From Symbiodinium natans (lineage: Eukaryota > Sar > Dinophyceae > Suessiales > Symbiodiniaceae), in assembly GCA_905221605.1 (NCBI GenBank), contig CAJNDS010001446.1:1173815-1237814 (forward strand): a stretch of DNA of 64,000 nucleotides, read 5' to 3'. Numbering within the stretch: position 1 is the first letter of the stretch; the number at the start of each line of letters is the position of its first letter. The notes under the pieces are model-generated. The model ran no database searches and had not been told where the DNA came from. It worked only from the letters and a program-made list of their open reading frames with translations. Below, one piece after another: positions 53,923 to 64,000 of this stretch. A program made the translations under genes and the position numbers.

Positions 53923-54017
53923 CCAAGCCTCTGTGCAGCCTGCCCTCTGCGTGCCATCGCCACCCGGTCGGAGTTGCTGCCTCAGCTGTCACAGAAGCAT
54001 CCTTTCCCGCAGCACAT

Positions 54018-54088
54018 GGGGGGCTTCCGACAGTAGGGTTACCTTACTGGGGTCCGTATTCGGAGGGCCCTGATTTTCGTAAACCCCC
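54018..54088. mobile_element. Inverted-repeat element, family A, deleted copy
   Basis: Starts GGGGGGCTTCCGACAGTAGG and ends TGATTTTCGTAAACCCCC, about 71 bp, with TTACCTTACTGGGGTCC inside. Confidence 0.8.
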
Positions 54089-54501
54089 GCCTCTGACCCG
54101 AGAGTTCAGGGTCAGCTCTAATCCCAAAACTATCGAGAAGCTTCCATCTGCTTCGTTTGGCTTTCGATTCTAAACCCTAAGCCCTAAACCCCAAACCCCA
54201 AACCTAAACCCTAAATCCTAAACCCTAAACCCTAAACCCTAAACCCACTCCCAGCCCGGCTCCCGACCGACTCCCACTCCTACACCAGAGCCCAACAGCT
54301 GAGCAGCCCAATATCGCACGGCGCCGAGGGCCCTAAGGGCCCCCCTGAAGGCCTGAAGACCCCACTGCCCCCTCAAGCCTACACCAACGAACCCTATCAG
54401 GCCCGAAACCCTGAACCCGAAACCCTAAACCCTAAACCCGAAACCCCCTGGAACCCCGAAAGGCCTCAAAAACCTTGGGCCCGAGCCGTTGAAAGTGATA
54501 C

Positions 54502-54532
54502 CTCGCGCCACGTCGATGGAGCGAGTCCGCAC
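54502..54532 (-). CDS. Very short exon-like island
   Basis: 31 bp on the minus strand between AGCCAG|G and GCGAG|GTAT, reading VRTRSIDVAR. Flanking splice signals are good, but the piece is too short to identify. Confidence 0.25.
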
Positions 54533-54902
54533 CTGGCTTGGAGCAAGTTAGGGCCGGATAGGATTTAGGGCCTAGGGTTTTGGTTTTCGGGTGCAGTTTA
54601 GGATTTAGGGTTTAGGATTTAGGGCGCAAGCCTATAGCGATAAGCATCACGCAACAAGCCCACAGCTCTCAAGCCTCTTGGAACCCTACTAGAAACACCC
54701 CAACAATCCCGAAGCCCCGACCCTTGAACCCTGTAAACCCTTGAACACTTGTACCTTAGAACTTCCTTTTAACTAAACCCCTGAAAGCCCCTTCCTTAAG
54801 CCAGGAAAACATGCACAAAACCCTGTAACTCCCTAAAACCCTGAACCCTGAACCCTAAACCCTAAACCCTTCAAAACCAAAACCTCTCTTGGGCCTTGGG
54901 AC

Positions 54903-54958
54903 CTTCGTAGTTTCGCTCCACGCCCCGACCATTCGCCGAGGGCGCGCGCGTCGGCGTC
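54903..54958 (-). CDS. Exon-like island, unrecognised
   Basis: The minus strand reads DADARALGEWSGRGAKLR between TCGCAG|G and CGAAG|GTCCC. It is next to the 53-bp minisatellite, which would then lie in its upstream intron. No family is recognised. Confidence 0.35.
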
Positions 54959-55077
54959 CTGCGAGGAGCAGCTGCACTACTACTTGCTTCAAAACCCCCC
55001 CCCCCCCCCCCGAAAAAGTAAAAACATATTCTTGCTTCTAAAGGCAATGTAGGGATTATTGGGAATGCATTGGCGGG

Positions 55078-56912
55078 CTTCAGAAAGCCACGACGGGAGC
55101 ATCATCGGGAGAATCATCGGCATCAGCTGGTTCCTTGCTGGCCTTCAGGGGGCCTCGACGGGAGCATCATCGGCATCAGCTGCGTTCCTTGCTGGCCTTC
55201 AGGGGGCCACGACGGGAGCATCATCGGCATCAGCTGGCCTTCAGGGGACCATGACAGGAGCATCATCGGCATCAGCTGGTTCCTTGCTGGCCTTTAAGGG
55301 GGCATCATCGGCATCAGCTGGGTTCCTTGCTGGCCTTCAGGGGGCCACGATGGGAGCATCATCGGCATCAGCTGGTTCCTTGCTGGCCTTCAAGGGGCCA
55401 CGACGCGAGCATCATCGGCATCAGCTGCTTCGTTGCTGGCCTTCAGGGGGCCACGACGGGACGACGGGAGCATCATCGGCATCAGCTGGTTCGTTGCTGG
55501 CCTTCAGGGGGCCATGACAGGAGCATCATCGGCATCAGCTGGTTCCTTGCTGGCCTTCAGGGCCATGACAGGAGCATCATCAGCATCAGCTGGTTCCTTG
55601 CTGGCCTTCAAGGGGCCACGACGGGAGCATCATCGACATCAGCTGGTTCCTTGCTGGCCTCGGCCTTGACAGGAGCATCATCGGCATCAGCTGGTTCCTT
55701 GCTGGCCTTCAAGGGGCCACGACGGGAGCATCATCGGCACCAGCTAGTTCCTTGCTGGCCTTCAGGGGGCCATGACAGGAGCATCATCGGCATCAGCTGG
55801 TTCCTTGCTGGCCTTCAAGGGGCCACGACGGGAGCATCGTCGGCATCAGCTGGTTCCTGGCTGGCCTTCAGGGCACGACGGGAGCATCATCGGCATCAGC
55901 TGGTTCGTTGCTGGCCTTCAGGGGGCCATGACAGGAGCATCATCGGCATCAGCTGGTTCCTTGCTGGCCTTCAAGGGGCCACGACGGGAGCATCGTCGGC
56001 ATCAGCTGGTTCCTGGCTGGCCTTCAAGGGGCCACGACGGGAGCATCATCGGCATCAGCTGGTTCCTTGCTGGCCTTCTAGGGGCCACGACAGGAGCATC
56101 ATCGGCATCAGCTGGTTCCTTGCTGGCCTTCAAGGGGCCACGACGCGAGCATCATCGGCATCAGCTGCTTCGTTGCTGGCCTTCAGGGGGCCACAACGGG
56201 AGCATCACCGGCATCAGCTGGTTCGTTGCTGGCCTTCAGGGGGCCATGACAGGAGCATCATCGGCATCAGCTGGTTCCTTGCTGGCCTTCAGGGCCATGG
56301 CTGGCCTTCAAGGGGCCACGACGGGAGCATCATCGGCATCAGCTGGTTCCTTGCTGGCCTTCCGGGGGCCACGACGGGATCATCGGCATCAGCTGGTTCC
56401 TTGCTGGCCTTCAGGGGGCCACGACGGGAGCATCATCGGCATCAGCTGGTTCGTTGCTGGCCTTCAGGGGGCCATGACAGGAGCATCATCGGCATCAGCT
56501 GGTTCCTTGCTGGCCTTCAAGGGGCCACGACGGGACGACGGGAGCATCATCGGCATCAGCTGGTTCCTTGCTGGGCCTCAAGGGGCCACGACGGGAGCAT
56601 CATCGGCATCAGCTGGTTCCTTGCTGGCCTTCCGGGGGCCACGACGGGAGCATCATCGGCATCAGCTGGTTCCTTGCTGGCCTTCAAGGGGCCACGACGG
56701 GAGCATCATCGGCATCAGCTGGTTCGTTGCTGGCCTTCAGGGGGCCATGACAGGAGCATCCTCGGCATCAGCTGGTTCCGGGCTGGCCTTCAGGGGGCCA
56801 CGACGGGAGCATCATCGGCATCAGCTGGTTCCTTGCTGGCCTTCAGGGGGCCATGACGGGGCCACGACGGGAGCATCATCGGCATCAGCTGGTTCGTTGC
56901 TGAAAGCTGTGC
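55078..56912. repeat. 53-bp minisatellite, about 34 copies
   Basis: Unit: GGCCACGACGGGAGCATCAT, then CGGCATCAGCTGGTTCCTTG, then CTGGCCTTCAAGG. Two main variants alternate, one with GGCCATGACAGG and one with GGTTCGTTGC, giving a higher-order pattern of two to three units. Some copies carry short deletions or a CGACGGGA duplication. Because 53 is not a multiple of three, each copy shifts the frame, and since no frame contains a stop, long ORFs (for example 509 codons at 55327-56856) arise in all three plus-strand frames. I read this as a satellite, probably intronic, not as a protein gene. Confidence 0.95.
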
Positions 56913-57129
56913 AATAGGATCAGGATTAGAGTTTAGGGTTTAAAGTTAGGGTTTAGGGTTTAGGGTTTAGGGTTTAGGGTTTAGGGTTTTGGGTTTAGGG
57001 TTTAGGGTTTAAGGGTTTAGGGTTTAGGGTTTAGGGTTTAGGGTCTAGGGTTTTGGGTTTAGGGTTTAGGAAGTTTAGGAAGTTTAGGAAGTTTAGGAAG
57101 TTTAGGGTTTAGGGTTTAGGGTTCAGGGC

Positions 57130-57208
57130 CATCCGTGCCAGATCTTAAGAACATCTCGACATCCCTCGCCACCTCGAGGGGGTTGCTTCGAAGCGTCCGG
57201 CCACAGCC
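57130..57208 (-). CDS. Exon-like island, unrecognised
   Basis: The minus strand reads GCGRTLRSNPLEVARDVEMF then LRSGTDG after TGCCAG|G. It lies between two TTTAGGG arrays. High coding-like GC in third positions. No family is recognised. Confidence 0.4.
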
Positions 57209-57825
57209 CTGGCAGCTCAGAGACTTCACACGAAGTAGTTTCGGGCGAGTTCGGGTTTAGGGTTTAGGGTTTAGGGTTTTGGGTTTAGGTTTAGGGTTTA
57301 GGGTTTAGGGTTTAGGGTTTAGGGTTTAGGGTTTAGGGTTTAGGGTTCAGGGTTTAGGGTTTACACTTTGGGTTTGGGTTTCGGGTTTGGGTTTCGGATG
57401 ATTTCGGGTTTTTGGCTACACCTGGGCCCCGGGGGCCACTGACCGAAGAGGAAAAGCAAAAAGCGCGGTGATGGCACTGGAATGTGGATTTAGGGTTTAG
57501 GGTTTAGGGTTTAGGGTTTAGGGTTTAGGGTTTAGGGTTTAGGGTTTAGGGTTTAGGGTTTAGGGTTTAGGGTTTAGGGTTTAGGGTTTAGGGTTTAGGG
57601 TTTAGGCAGCTGGCACTGCCAGCTGCACAACAAAAGGATACCTGGGTTCCTACTGGGCATGGAGGAAAGCAGCTCTGGCAGCACCCTGCTGCCAGCATGA
57701 GGCGACCACGGGAACAGAAGCTTGCTGGGCCGAGAGGGAAACAAAATCCCGAAACCCTGAACCCGAAACCCTAAACCCTAAACCCCAAAAACCGAAACCT
57801 TAACGCTAAACCCGAAGCACGAAAC

Positions 57826-57890
57826 CTCTCTGCCAGCTCTGGATTCGGGTGCCCACGGCATCCGACTATCTCCTGATGAGTCATGAGTCC
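57826..57890 (-). CDS. Exon-like island, unrecognised
   Basis: The minus strand reads GLMTHQEIVGCRGHPNPELA then ER between ACCGAG|G and AGAG|GTTTCG. It may belong with the ankyrin-like island at 58101-58135, which lies upstream on the minus strand. Confidence 0.4.
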
Positions 57891-57939
57891 CTCGGTAATC
57901 TGAAAAGAATGGATATGTACATATGAAAGTTTGTATACA

Positions 57940-58030
57940 TACGCATGTGTATATATATATATGTGTACATGTATGTATGAATACATATCTATACATATAT
58001 ATATATATATGTATACATGTATGTGTGTAT
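57940..58030. repeat. TA/TGTATA-rich simple sequence
   Basis: Alternating TA, TGTATA and CATATG sequence, able to form cruciforms. No gene. Confidence 0.85.
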
Positions 58031-58100
58031 AACTATCTGTAGTATGCATCTGTCATACCCAAACAAAATGTGGGCCGCGCTCGTCGAGCCCCACCGTTGC

Positions 58101-58135
58101 CTGTGCTCCTGGAGCGGCGTGTGCCCACCGTCGTC
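58101..58135 (-). CDS. Ankyrin-like exon fragment
   Basis: The minus strand reads DDGGHTPLQEH between TCGCAG|G and a GC donor (ACAG|GCAACG). GHTPLQ matches the ankyrin repeat start (G.TPLH). The island at about 58552-58460 (SRVEVAAPSDAGATRLPW, minus strand) may be the neighbouring exon. This suggests a second ankyrin-repeat gene at 57-59 kb, distinct from the one at 20-29 kb. Confidence 0.4.
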
Positions 58136-58926
58136 CTGCGACTCGCAGGAGCTTTTGGGGTTTAGGGTTTAGGGTTTAGGGTTTAGGAGCTTTTGGGAAT
58201 CGAAGGCTTCAACCCTGCCGTCCTGCCCTGAGCAAAGTTTAAGCGCCGCAACCCAACCATGTAGCCTGTATCTATTTCAGCCTTAATAACGAGAAAAGCG
58301 GAGCCTAGCTCCTCAAAGCCCTCAACCTCAAACCCAAGTCCAGAAGAGAAACCAACAAACCCAAACCCTAAACCTTATTCCCTACCGCCAAAACCCACAT
58401 GCAGTCTCATGCTGCGCCCTCGAGCCCGAGCCTGCGAACCCTAAACCCTAAACCCTAAACCCACAAGGAACACCAGGGGAGCCTCGTCGCGCCGGCGTCG
58501 CTCGGGGCGGCCACCTCCACTCGGGACCTGCAGAACGTTGCGAGGTCGAGGGTTATTTGGCCAAACCTACATGAACTCAAAACCCTAAACCCTAAACCCT
58601 ATATCCCACACAGTCTCAGCCCTCGAAACCCCACCCTCCAGGCCGATGAATCATGCCACATTCCTTCATTCCCTACAAGCCCACAACAAGAAAACCCCTA
58701 ACCAAGTCCCCGTCAGGCCTGGAGCGACCGGGGCTGAAAGGAGGCCGAAGCCGCCTCTGCAACGCCTTTGATTCATTGAGGTAGGCGTAGACCCTAAAGA
58801 CCCGCCCTGTAAGGCTTATCGGGCTCATAGGGAACGTATTAACGCTAAGCTGGTCCTTCAAAGCCTCTCAGAAAGATGTTCAGAGTTCGAAGCTTAGGGG
58901 CTTCGGGGTCAAGGGGTTAGGGCCTG

Positions 58927-59020
58927 AGCTGCAGATCTCCTGGCCGAGCATGCCGGAAAGCTTGGGGTCGCGCTGCCGGTGTCGCGCGCGGGCCCGGAGA
59001 AGGGCTGGCAGGAGCTTCAT
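58927..59020 (-). CDS. Exon-like island, unrecognised
   Basis: The minus strand reads MKLLPALLRARARHRQRDPK then LSGMLGQEICSS from an ATG at 59020. Basic, helical composition. It may be a start exon or an internal one. No family is recognised. Confidence 0.4.
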
Positions 59021-59209
59021 TGATGAGGGCTTACTCAAGTCTCCGGATCCCTTGAGCCCTACACCCTAAGCCCCTAAACCCTAAACCCTTGAGCCCGAAA
59101 ATTATTCTAAACCCTTGAGCCCTAAACCCTAAACCCTAAACCCTAAGTCCTAAACCCTAAACCCTAAACCCTAAACCCTACGCAAAATCCCTCCGAGGGT
59201 TTGGAACAA

Positions 59210-59286
59210 AGGCCCGGCGCACCAGCTCGGACGTGCTCCGTGGGGGAGACCGCGGTGCCCGAGGGCCTCGTAAGACTCAAAGAGCA
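59210..59286 (-). CDS. Exon-like island, unrecognised
   Basis: The minus strand reads LWLLFESYEALGHRGLPHG and stays open for about 80 bp. It is flanked by CCCTAAA on the left and TTTAGGG on the right. An acceptor TACGAG|G could shorten it. No family is recognised. Confidence 0.3.
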
Positions 59287-59782
59287 GCCACAGAAGCCCA
59301 CGGCGTGAACCCTAAACTCCGTGTGAAGGGTTTAGGGTTTAGGGTTTAGGGTTTAGGGTTTAGGGTTTGGGGTTTAGGGTTTAGGGTTTAAGGTTTAGGG
59401 TTTAGGGTTTAGGGCTTAGGGTTTAGGGTTTAGGGTTTAGGGTTTAGGGTTTAGGGTTTAGGGTTTAGGGTTTAGGGTTTTAGGGTCATCTCCCGGCAGT
59501 CTTCCCTTAAGAAGAGGAGATGCGGCGGGTTTCAGAACCCTAGACCGGTCGGCGCCTGGGCTGCAGGGCTCCGCGTGCCGCGTGTAGGAGGGCTCCTGGG
59601 GGCAGCTTCGCCTAAACCCTCACATGGGCGTTTCTTTGCGGCAAATCCTGTGCAGGAGAACGCGACGTTAGTGGGGTTTTATAGGGTTTAGGGTTTAGGG
59701 TTTAGGGTTTAGGGTTTAGGGTTTAGGGTTTAGGGTTTAGGGTTTAGGGTTTAGGGTTTAGGGGTTAGGGGTTAGGGGTTAG

Positions 59783-59992
59783 GGGTATAGGTACCTTATT
59801 GGGGTCCTGTTGATAGGGGATCCTACTATTGGGGGGTCTATATCTATATTAAGGGTCCCCCTAAGTTCGTAAGCTCCCATATGAAGATGGGCATTTCCCA
59901 AACTAGGGTAGCCCTTTTATACCCCCCCAAATAGAATCGAATCGCTTAAAGGACCCTTACAAAAGGGTACCCCTATGTTCGGAAACCCCATA
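59783..59992. mobile_element. Two adjacent family A elements
   Basis: The first (59783-59880) reads TAGGTACCTTATTGGGGTCC, GGGGATCCTACTATTGGGGG and ends AGTTCGTAAGCTCCC. The second (about 59893-59992) runs from GGGCATTTCCCAAACTAGGG to TATGTTCGGAAACCCC and contains CCCCCCAAATAG. They follow a TTTAGGG/TTAGGGG array directly. Confidence 0.75.
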
Positions 59993-61360
59993 TGGGTAGT
60001 TTATCCGAATTGGGGTCCCTTTCTGGGTCCTCAGCATCAATAACAGGTGCCGTACTACGCAGAGTAACCAAGTTTAGAGAACTACCCATCTCCTACTACA
60101 CCAGGCTAAAAAATTGAAGACTCTCATCAGAAGAGTATACCGGCATGGGATACCCGAGCTTGCACTGGGCTTCCCCTCAAGGTTCCGGGAACTTCCGAAG
60201 GTCCACCCCCTGATGCCCCAAAGCCCTAAACCCTAAGCCGCGAAGCTCTCTCAAATCCCTTCGAAAGAACACTTTCTACACCCTAAACCCAAACCATAAA
60301 CCCCAAACCCTGAAGCTCTGAAGGCCATAAACCCTAAACCCTAAAACCCTAAACCCTAACACCCCATACCCTAAAACCATCAAAACCCAACAACCCTAAA
60401 GCCCTATTCCCTAAAACCCTAAATCCCTCAAAAGCCCTAAACCCAAAACCCTAAACCCTAAAACCCTAAACCCTAAAACCCTAAAGAAACCCGAAACCCT
60501 AAAACCCTAAAATTGCTGAAGTTCTGAAAGAATCCCCTAAACCCTAAACCCTAAACCCTAAACCCTAAACCCCCTCCTGGACTCGGTAGGGGCTCCGGGG
60601 CACCGGTGCCTGCAGCGAGCCGAGGACTTTTGGGGCCTTAAGGGAGGAGGGGGTGGAGTTTAGGGTTTAGGGTTTAGGGTTTAGGGTTTAGGGTTTAGGG
60701 TTTAGGGTTTAGGGTTTAGGGTTTAGGGTTTAGGGTTTAGGGTTTAGCGTTTAGGGTTTAGGGTTTAGGGTTTAGGGTTTAGGGTTTAGGGTTTAGGGTT
60801 TAGGGTTTAGGGTTTAGGGTTTAGGGTTTAGGGTTTAGGGTTCCGGGTTTCGGGTTTCGGGTTTCGGGTTTCGGGTCTAGGGTTTCCCTGGCTTTTTGGG
60901 AGCCACCCTGAGCCTTTGTGAGGGCTTCGAGGTCGCTGGAGGCCAGTATGCAGAGTTCTCTATCGCGCTTAGGGTTTAGGGTTTAGGGTTTAGGGTTTAG
61001 GGTTTAGGGTTTACGGTTTAGGGTATAGGGTTTAGGGATAGCACTTAGGGTGTAGGAGTTGAGGGTTGGGGACTGGTGCTCCCCAAGACCACGGCGCGAT
61101 TCGCCGCAGGGGTTCGTTGGTGTTGGTGTGCTGGGGCTCACTTGAATCCGGGCTTCCGGCCGTGAAAATCAGATGGTCGGAGATGTTGGGGCGAAGAACA
61201 ACCCAGGTCCCCCAAACAAGATCACAGAAAATCTTGACGCGATCACAGAAAATCTTGACGCGCGAATCCGAACGATTGCTTTGCGTTGCGACTCCTGAAC
61301 CCCTAAACCCTATGCGAACCCTAAACCCTAAACCCGAAACCCTAAACCCTAAAACCGCAC

Positions 61361-61399
61361 CTCATGGGCATGGCAGAAGCCGCCGTCGTGGTGCAAGAC
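61361..61399 (-). CDS. Possible kinase VIa exon (ambiguous strand)
   Basis: The minus strand reads VLHHDGGFCHAHE between GGGCAG|G and GAG|GTGCGG. FCHAHE resembles the helix before the catalytic loop in many kinases. The plus strand also offers an ORF from 61364 to a TAG at 61468 (MGMAEAAVVVQDLPRALREE...). The good splice sites and general strand bias favour minus. Confidence 0.3.
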
Positions 61400-61734
61400 C
61401 TGCCCAGGGCACTTCGAGAGGAAACCGAAAAAAGGGGGACCCAGAGAGGAGAGCATGCTTTTGACTAGTGAAAGGGTTTAGGGTTTAGGGTTTAGGGTTT
61501 AGGGCTTAGGGTTTAGAGTTTAGGGTTTAGGGTTTAGGGTTTAGGGTTCAGGGTTTAGGGTTTAGGGTTTAGGGTTTAGGGATCTGAAAAATGAGCATTA
61601 CCATGAATATTAATACGAATATTGACATGAATACGAGCATGCCTTGTTAATATCAACCTGAATGCTAATACTAATTTTCAATGAATAGCAATACGAAAAT
61701 TGGTTTGAATATTAATGATGAGTTTACAAAGTAA

Positions 61735-61888
61735 GGGACCCCAAATATCCCCCTTTCCCTATTTCGGAAACCCCCCCTATTCCCTTTGGGGGTTTCCGAA
61801 ATTGGGACACCTTATTGGGGTCCTTGTTCCAAAGGAATCTTACTATTTGGGGGTCTACTTTAGGGGTCCCCTATTTTCGGAAACCCCC
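61735..61888. mobile_element. Family A element, best preserved, plus a partial copy
   Basis: The full copy (61788-61888, 101 bp) starts GGGGGTTTCCGAAATTGGG and ends CCCTATTTTCGGAAACCCCC, a clear terminal inverted repeat. Inside are ACCTTATTGGGGTCCTT and TACTATTTGGGGGTCTAC. A truncated copy (about 61735-61777) precedes it, ending ATTTCGGAAACCCCCC. A CCCTAAA array follows with no gap. Confidence 0.9.
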
Positions 61889-61889
61889 T

Positions 61890-62091
61890 AAACCCTAAAC
61901 CCTAAACCCTAAACCTTAAAACCAAAATCCATGACAAAAAAGACCCCAAGTTGAAAGGACTCTTATGTTTTGGCCCCAGGGCTTCATCAGAACCCAGCGC
62001 CTGCGGAGAGGCCGGGGCGTGGAACACCGAGCGAAAGCACCTTGAGCCGGAGGGGCTAGAGGTTTAGGGTTGAGGGTTTAGGGTGCAGGGT

Positions 62092-62123
<32 letters not shown>

Positions 62124-63000
62124 GGGTTAGGGTTTAGGGTTTAGGGCTTAGTCTTGTACTGTGTGGGCATTCCCAAACTAGGGGTGCCTCGAGTGATGAT
62201 CTGTTGGTTTGCGATTGCCCCTTGGCACTGCCAATACTACAGTCTCGGCAACAACTACACGCGGTAGACAGCTGTTGATGCTGTGCTTTCCTAAACCCTA
62301 CATCCTAAACCCTACATCCTAAACCCTAAACCCTAAACCCTAAACCCTGAGCTCTGAACCCGAAGGATGAATCAGCAGCAGTGCCAAGTCTGATATCCAG
62401 ATGCTGGCACTCATGCTACTTCTTCATTCACTACTGAGGGGGAATGACCACGAACGGTACGGCCAGATGTGTAGATGTGTGGTCAAGGTTCAGGCGCCTG
62501 TGCCCACTGAGCAGCAAGTCGTAGTAGTCCACTGGCTACTGCTATCATATCGGCTGCTCCCCGCAGAGATACACTCATGCTAATAGAAGCCATCAGTCTA
62601 ACATCATCTCCAGATGCGCGGTTTAGGGTTTAGGGTTTAGGGTTTAGGGTCTAGGGGGTTTAGGGCATTTCAATCACCTGCGACTTTGTTAAGATCTTTG
62701 TCGAGTCGCTTGTGGCTTCTTGCTTCTTTCCCACGCTTTGCCCTAGATTTCACGAACTTCACAGCAAACTGTGGAAAGCATCGCCCACCCTTCGGTTCGG
62801 GATGGGTTTCGCCACATTTTGCAAATCCAACTGACCATGGTATGAAACAAGAGAATAAGAACTGAAACACGACTGATGCAGAAGAGGCTGGGAACTGCAG
62901 ACAGAAGTTATGAATAACAAACAACCATCATGAAACTAAGCCCTAAACTGCTCAGTAAGTTTCGCTAAACTTTCGAAACTCTGAACCCTGCACGGATCTG
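61890..63000. other. Gap without a supported gene
   Basis: A short TTGAGGG array at 62050-62125 and unique sequence at 62150-62290, 62380-62620 and 62660-62940. Short ORFs only. A minus-strand stretch near 62010 after CCGCAG|G stays open but is not recognised. Confidence 0.45.
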
Positions 63001-63019
63001 AGGCCCACTACGGAGTTAC

Positions 63020-63068
63020 CGGAATTGGCCTCGGAGGCAGCGGCCGCGGCCTGAGACAGCACGAAGGG
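63020..63068 (-). CDS. Exon-like island, unrecognised
   Basis: The minus strand reads PFVLSQAAAAASEANS between AACCCAG|C and a canonical donor TCCG|GTAACT. Ala-rich. No family is recognised. Confidence 0.35.
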
Positions 63069-63800
63069 CTGGGTTGAGGGGTTCGGGGTTTAGTGGTGAG
63101 GCTGAGGGGTTTAGGTGTTCGGGATGTAAGGTTTTAGGGTTGCGTGGTTCAGGAGTTGACGGGATTCGGGGTCTCGGCAGGGCGCGCATGTGCGGGGATG
63201 CGCGGGGATGGACTAGGTTGAGGCGGTGGGTCCGGTTTAGGGCCCAGGCTTAGGGTTCGGGTGGCTCAAGGGTCAGGTCAACCACGGGCACGTGTTCAAC
63301 CGCGCTTAACCACCGACTCTTACGGTCAACCCAGCGGACCGCAGACCGGGAAGGGTTAAGGATTTAGGGTTAGGTTTCAGGGTTTAGGGCTCCCGACCCC
63401 CCAGCGAAATCAAGCCCATGTACCGGGAACTCAAAAACCCAAATCCCCAAACTCCAAACCCACAACCGCAAAAAACCCACAAAGCCCTTCGCAAAACCCC
63501 GACACCTTAAAATCCCTGAGCCTGAGCTAACCCTCAACACCCAAACACCCCCTGAAACCCGGCCGCTGCAGGTTCACTTCTGTTTTTTGGAGCTTGCTTT
63601 AGATTGCGAGCTCCTCTATGCTGGCTCTTTTCGGTGGAGGTGTTAGCAACTGCTCCCTCCTTGAGGTGATGCAGAGTGCATAAGAGGTACTCTTTGCACC
63701 TTTGGCCTTGAGTTGTCTGGCTCCCGGAGCTCACACTGTAAGGCTACTCAGCTCCAGCAAATGGTTCAGTTGCAAGTTTTTTTATTCGGGTTTGTTGTGA

Positions 63801-63810
63801 AGATATCTTA
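63801..63810 (+). promoter_or_regulatory. TATA-like element upstream of U6
   Basis: AGATATCTTA lies about 22-31 bp before the U6 5' end, the spacing expected of a Pol III type 3 TATA box. Dinoflagellate promoters often lack a classical TATA, so the role is inferred from position only. Confidence 0.35.
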
Positions 63811-63830
63811 TTTGGCAACTACGAGCAAAA

Positions 63831-63942
63831 TCGGATTTTCTTCGGGGATCATCCGATAAAACTCGAACGATACAGAGAGGACTTGCATGGCCTCTGCGCA
63901 AGGATGACACGCACAAATCGAGAAGTGTACCAAGTTTTTTTT
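63831..63942 (+). ncRNA. U6 spliceosomal RNA
   Basis: The core matches U6: CGAACGATACAGAGA (63864-63878, with the ACAGAGA box that pairs with the 5' splice site), GCATGGCC, CTGCGCAAGGATGACACGC (63892-63912, the 3' stem-loop), and a T8 run at 63935-63942 that fits the 3' oligo-U tail and a Pol III terminator. A 5' stem-loop is visible (TCGGAT...ATCCGA with a TTCG loop). One key difference is that the catalytic AGC triad after the ACAGAGA box reads TGC here (GGACTTGCATGG). A TATA-like AGATATCTTA lies 22-31 bp upstream of the presumed start. The gene is on the plus strand, unlike nearly all protein exons here. It may be functional or a U6 pseudogene. Confidence 0.93.
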
Positions 63943-64000
63943 AGATCTCTTGATGAGATTCTTGAACGGGAACCTACTATCAGCCTAAAAGCCCAAACAG

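Noticed and set aside
55327-56856. 509-codon ORF
   Set aside because: Arises from the stop-free 53-bp satellite, which is equally open in the other two frames.

Overview
The window looks like nuclear DNA of a dinoflagellate, probably Symbiodiniaceae or a relative. This rests on three observations. (1) Genes lie mostly on the minus strand and are cut into very short exons (30-115 bp) whose introns often begin with GC or GA instead of GT and always end in AG. (2) Direct repeats of 3-7 bp span many splice junctions. (3) The plant-type telomere heptamer TTTAGGG/CCCTAAA is scattered in dozens of arrays over almost the whole 64 kb. The assignment is inference; no rRNA or organelle marker is present.

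Most simple ORFs here are shadows or low-complexity sequence. Real coding sequence appears when the islands between heptamer arrays are translated and joined in phase. Five genes can be read this way, all on the minus strand. They are a secreted-type cysteine/tryptophan-rich protein (224-3313), a protein with an HYYMYRVQ motif (5621-6132), an ankyrin-repeat protein (20470-28948), an SLC4-family anion/bicarbonate transporter (30136-33424), and a protein kinase in 19 exons (39106-53349). A small possible gene lies at 33707-35769. Further exon-like islands occur at 7.3-7.8, 9.4, 11.6-15.0, 29.5-29.8, 46.0-46.4, 53.6, 54.5-61.4 and 63.0 kb; they may belong to genes that continue outside what I can join. 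A U6 snRNA gene sits on the plus strand at 63831-63942.

Region by region: 0-6 kb holds the two small genes with heptamer introns. 6-20 kb is array-rich with scattered exon islands and hairpin elements. 20-29 kb is the ankyrin gene, interrupted by a 700 bp purine microsatellite and a GTAAGA hexamer array. 30-33.5 kb is the transporter, notably free of heptamer arrays. 35-38 kb is largely non-repetitive, with one AT-rich island. 39-53 kb is the kinase. 54-61 kb has exon islands and a 53-bp minisatellite. 61-64 kb has hairpin elements and U6.

The main result is that telomere-like arrays are not just intergenic filler. They form the bodies of introns in genes with intact, phase-consistent coding exons, and in several places the heptamer itself supplies the splice donor (G|GTTTAGGG) or acceptor (CCCTAAACCCAG|G). 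Three families of short foldback elements, two with terminal inverted repeats and one with imperfect ones, sit among the arrays. No sequence search was possible; every gene call is from reading motifs and checking intron phase by hand.
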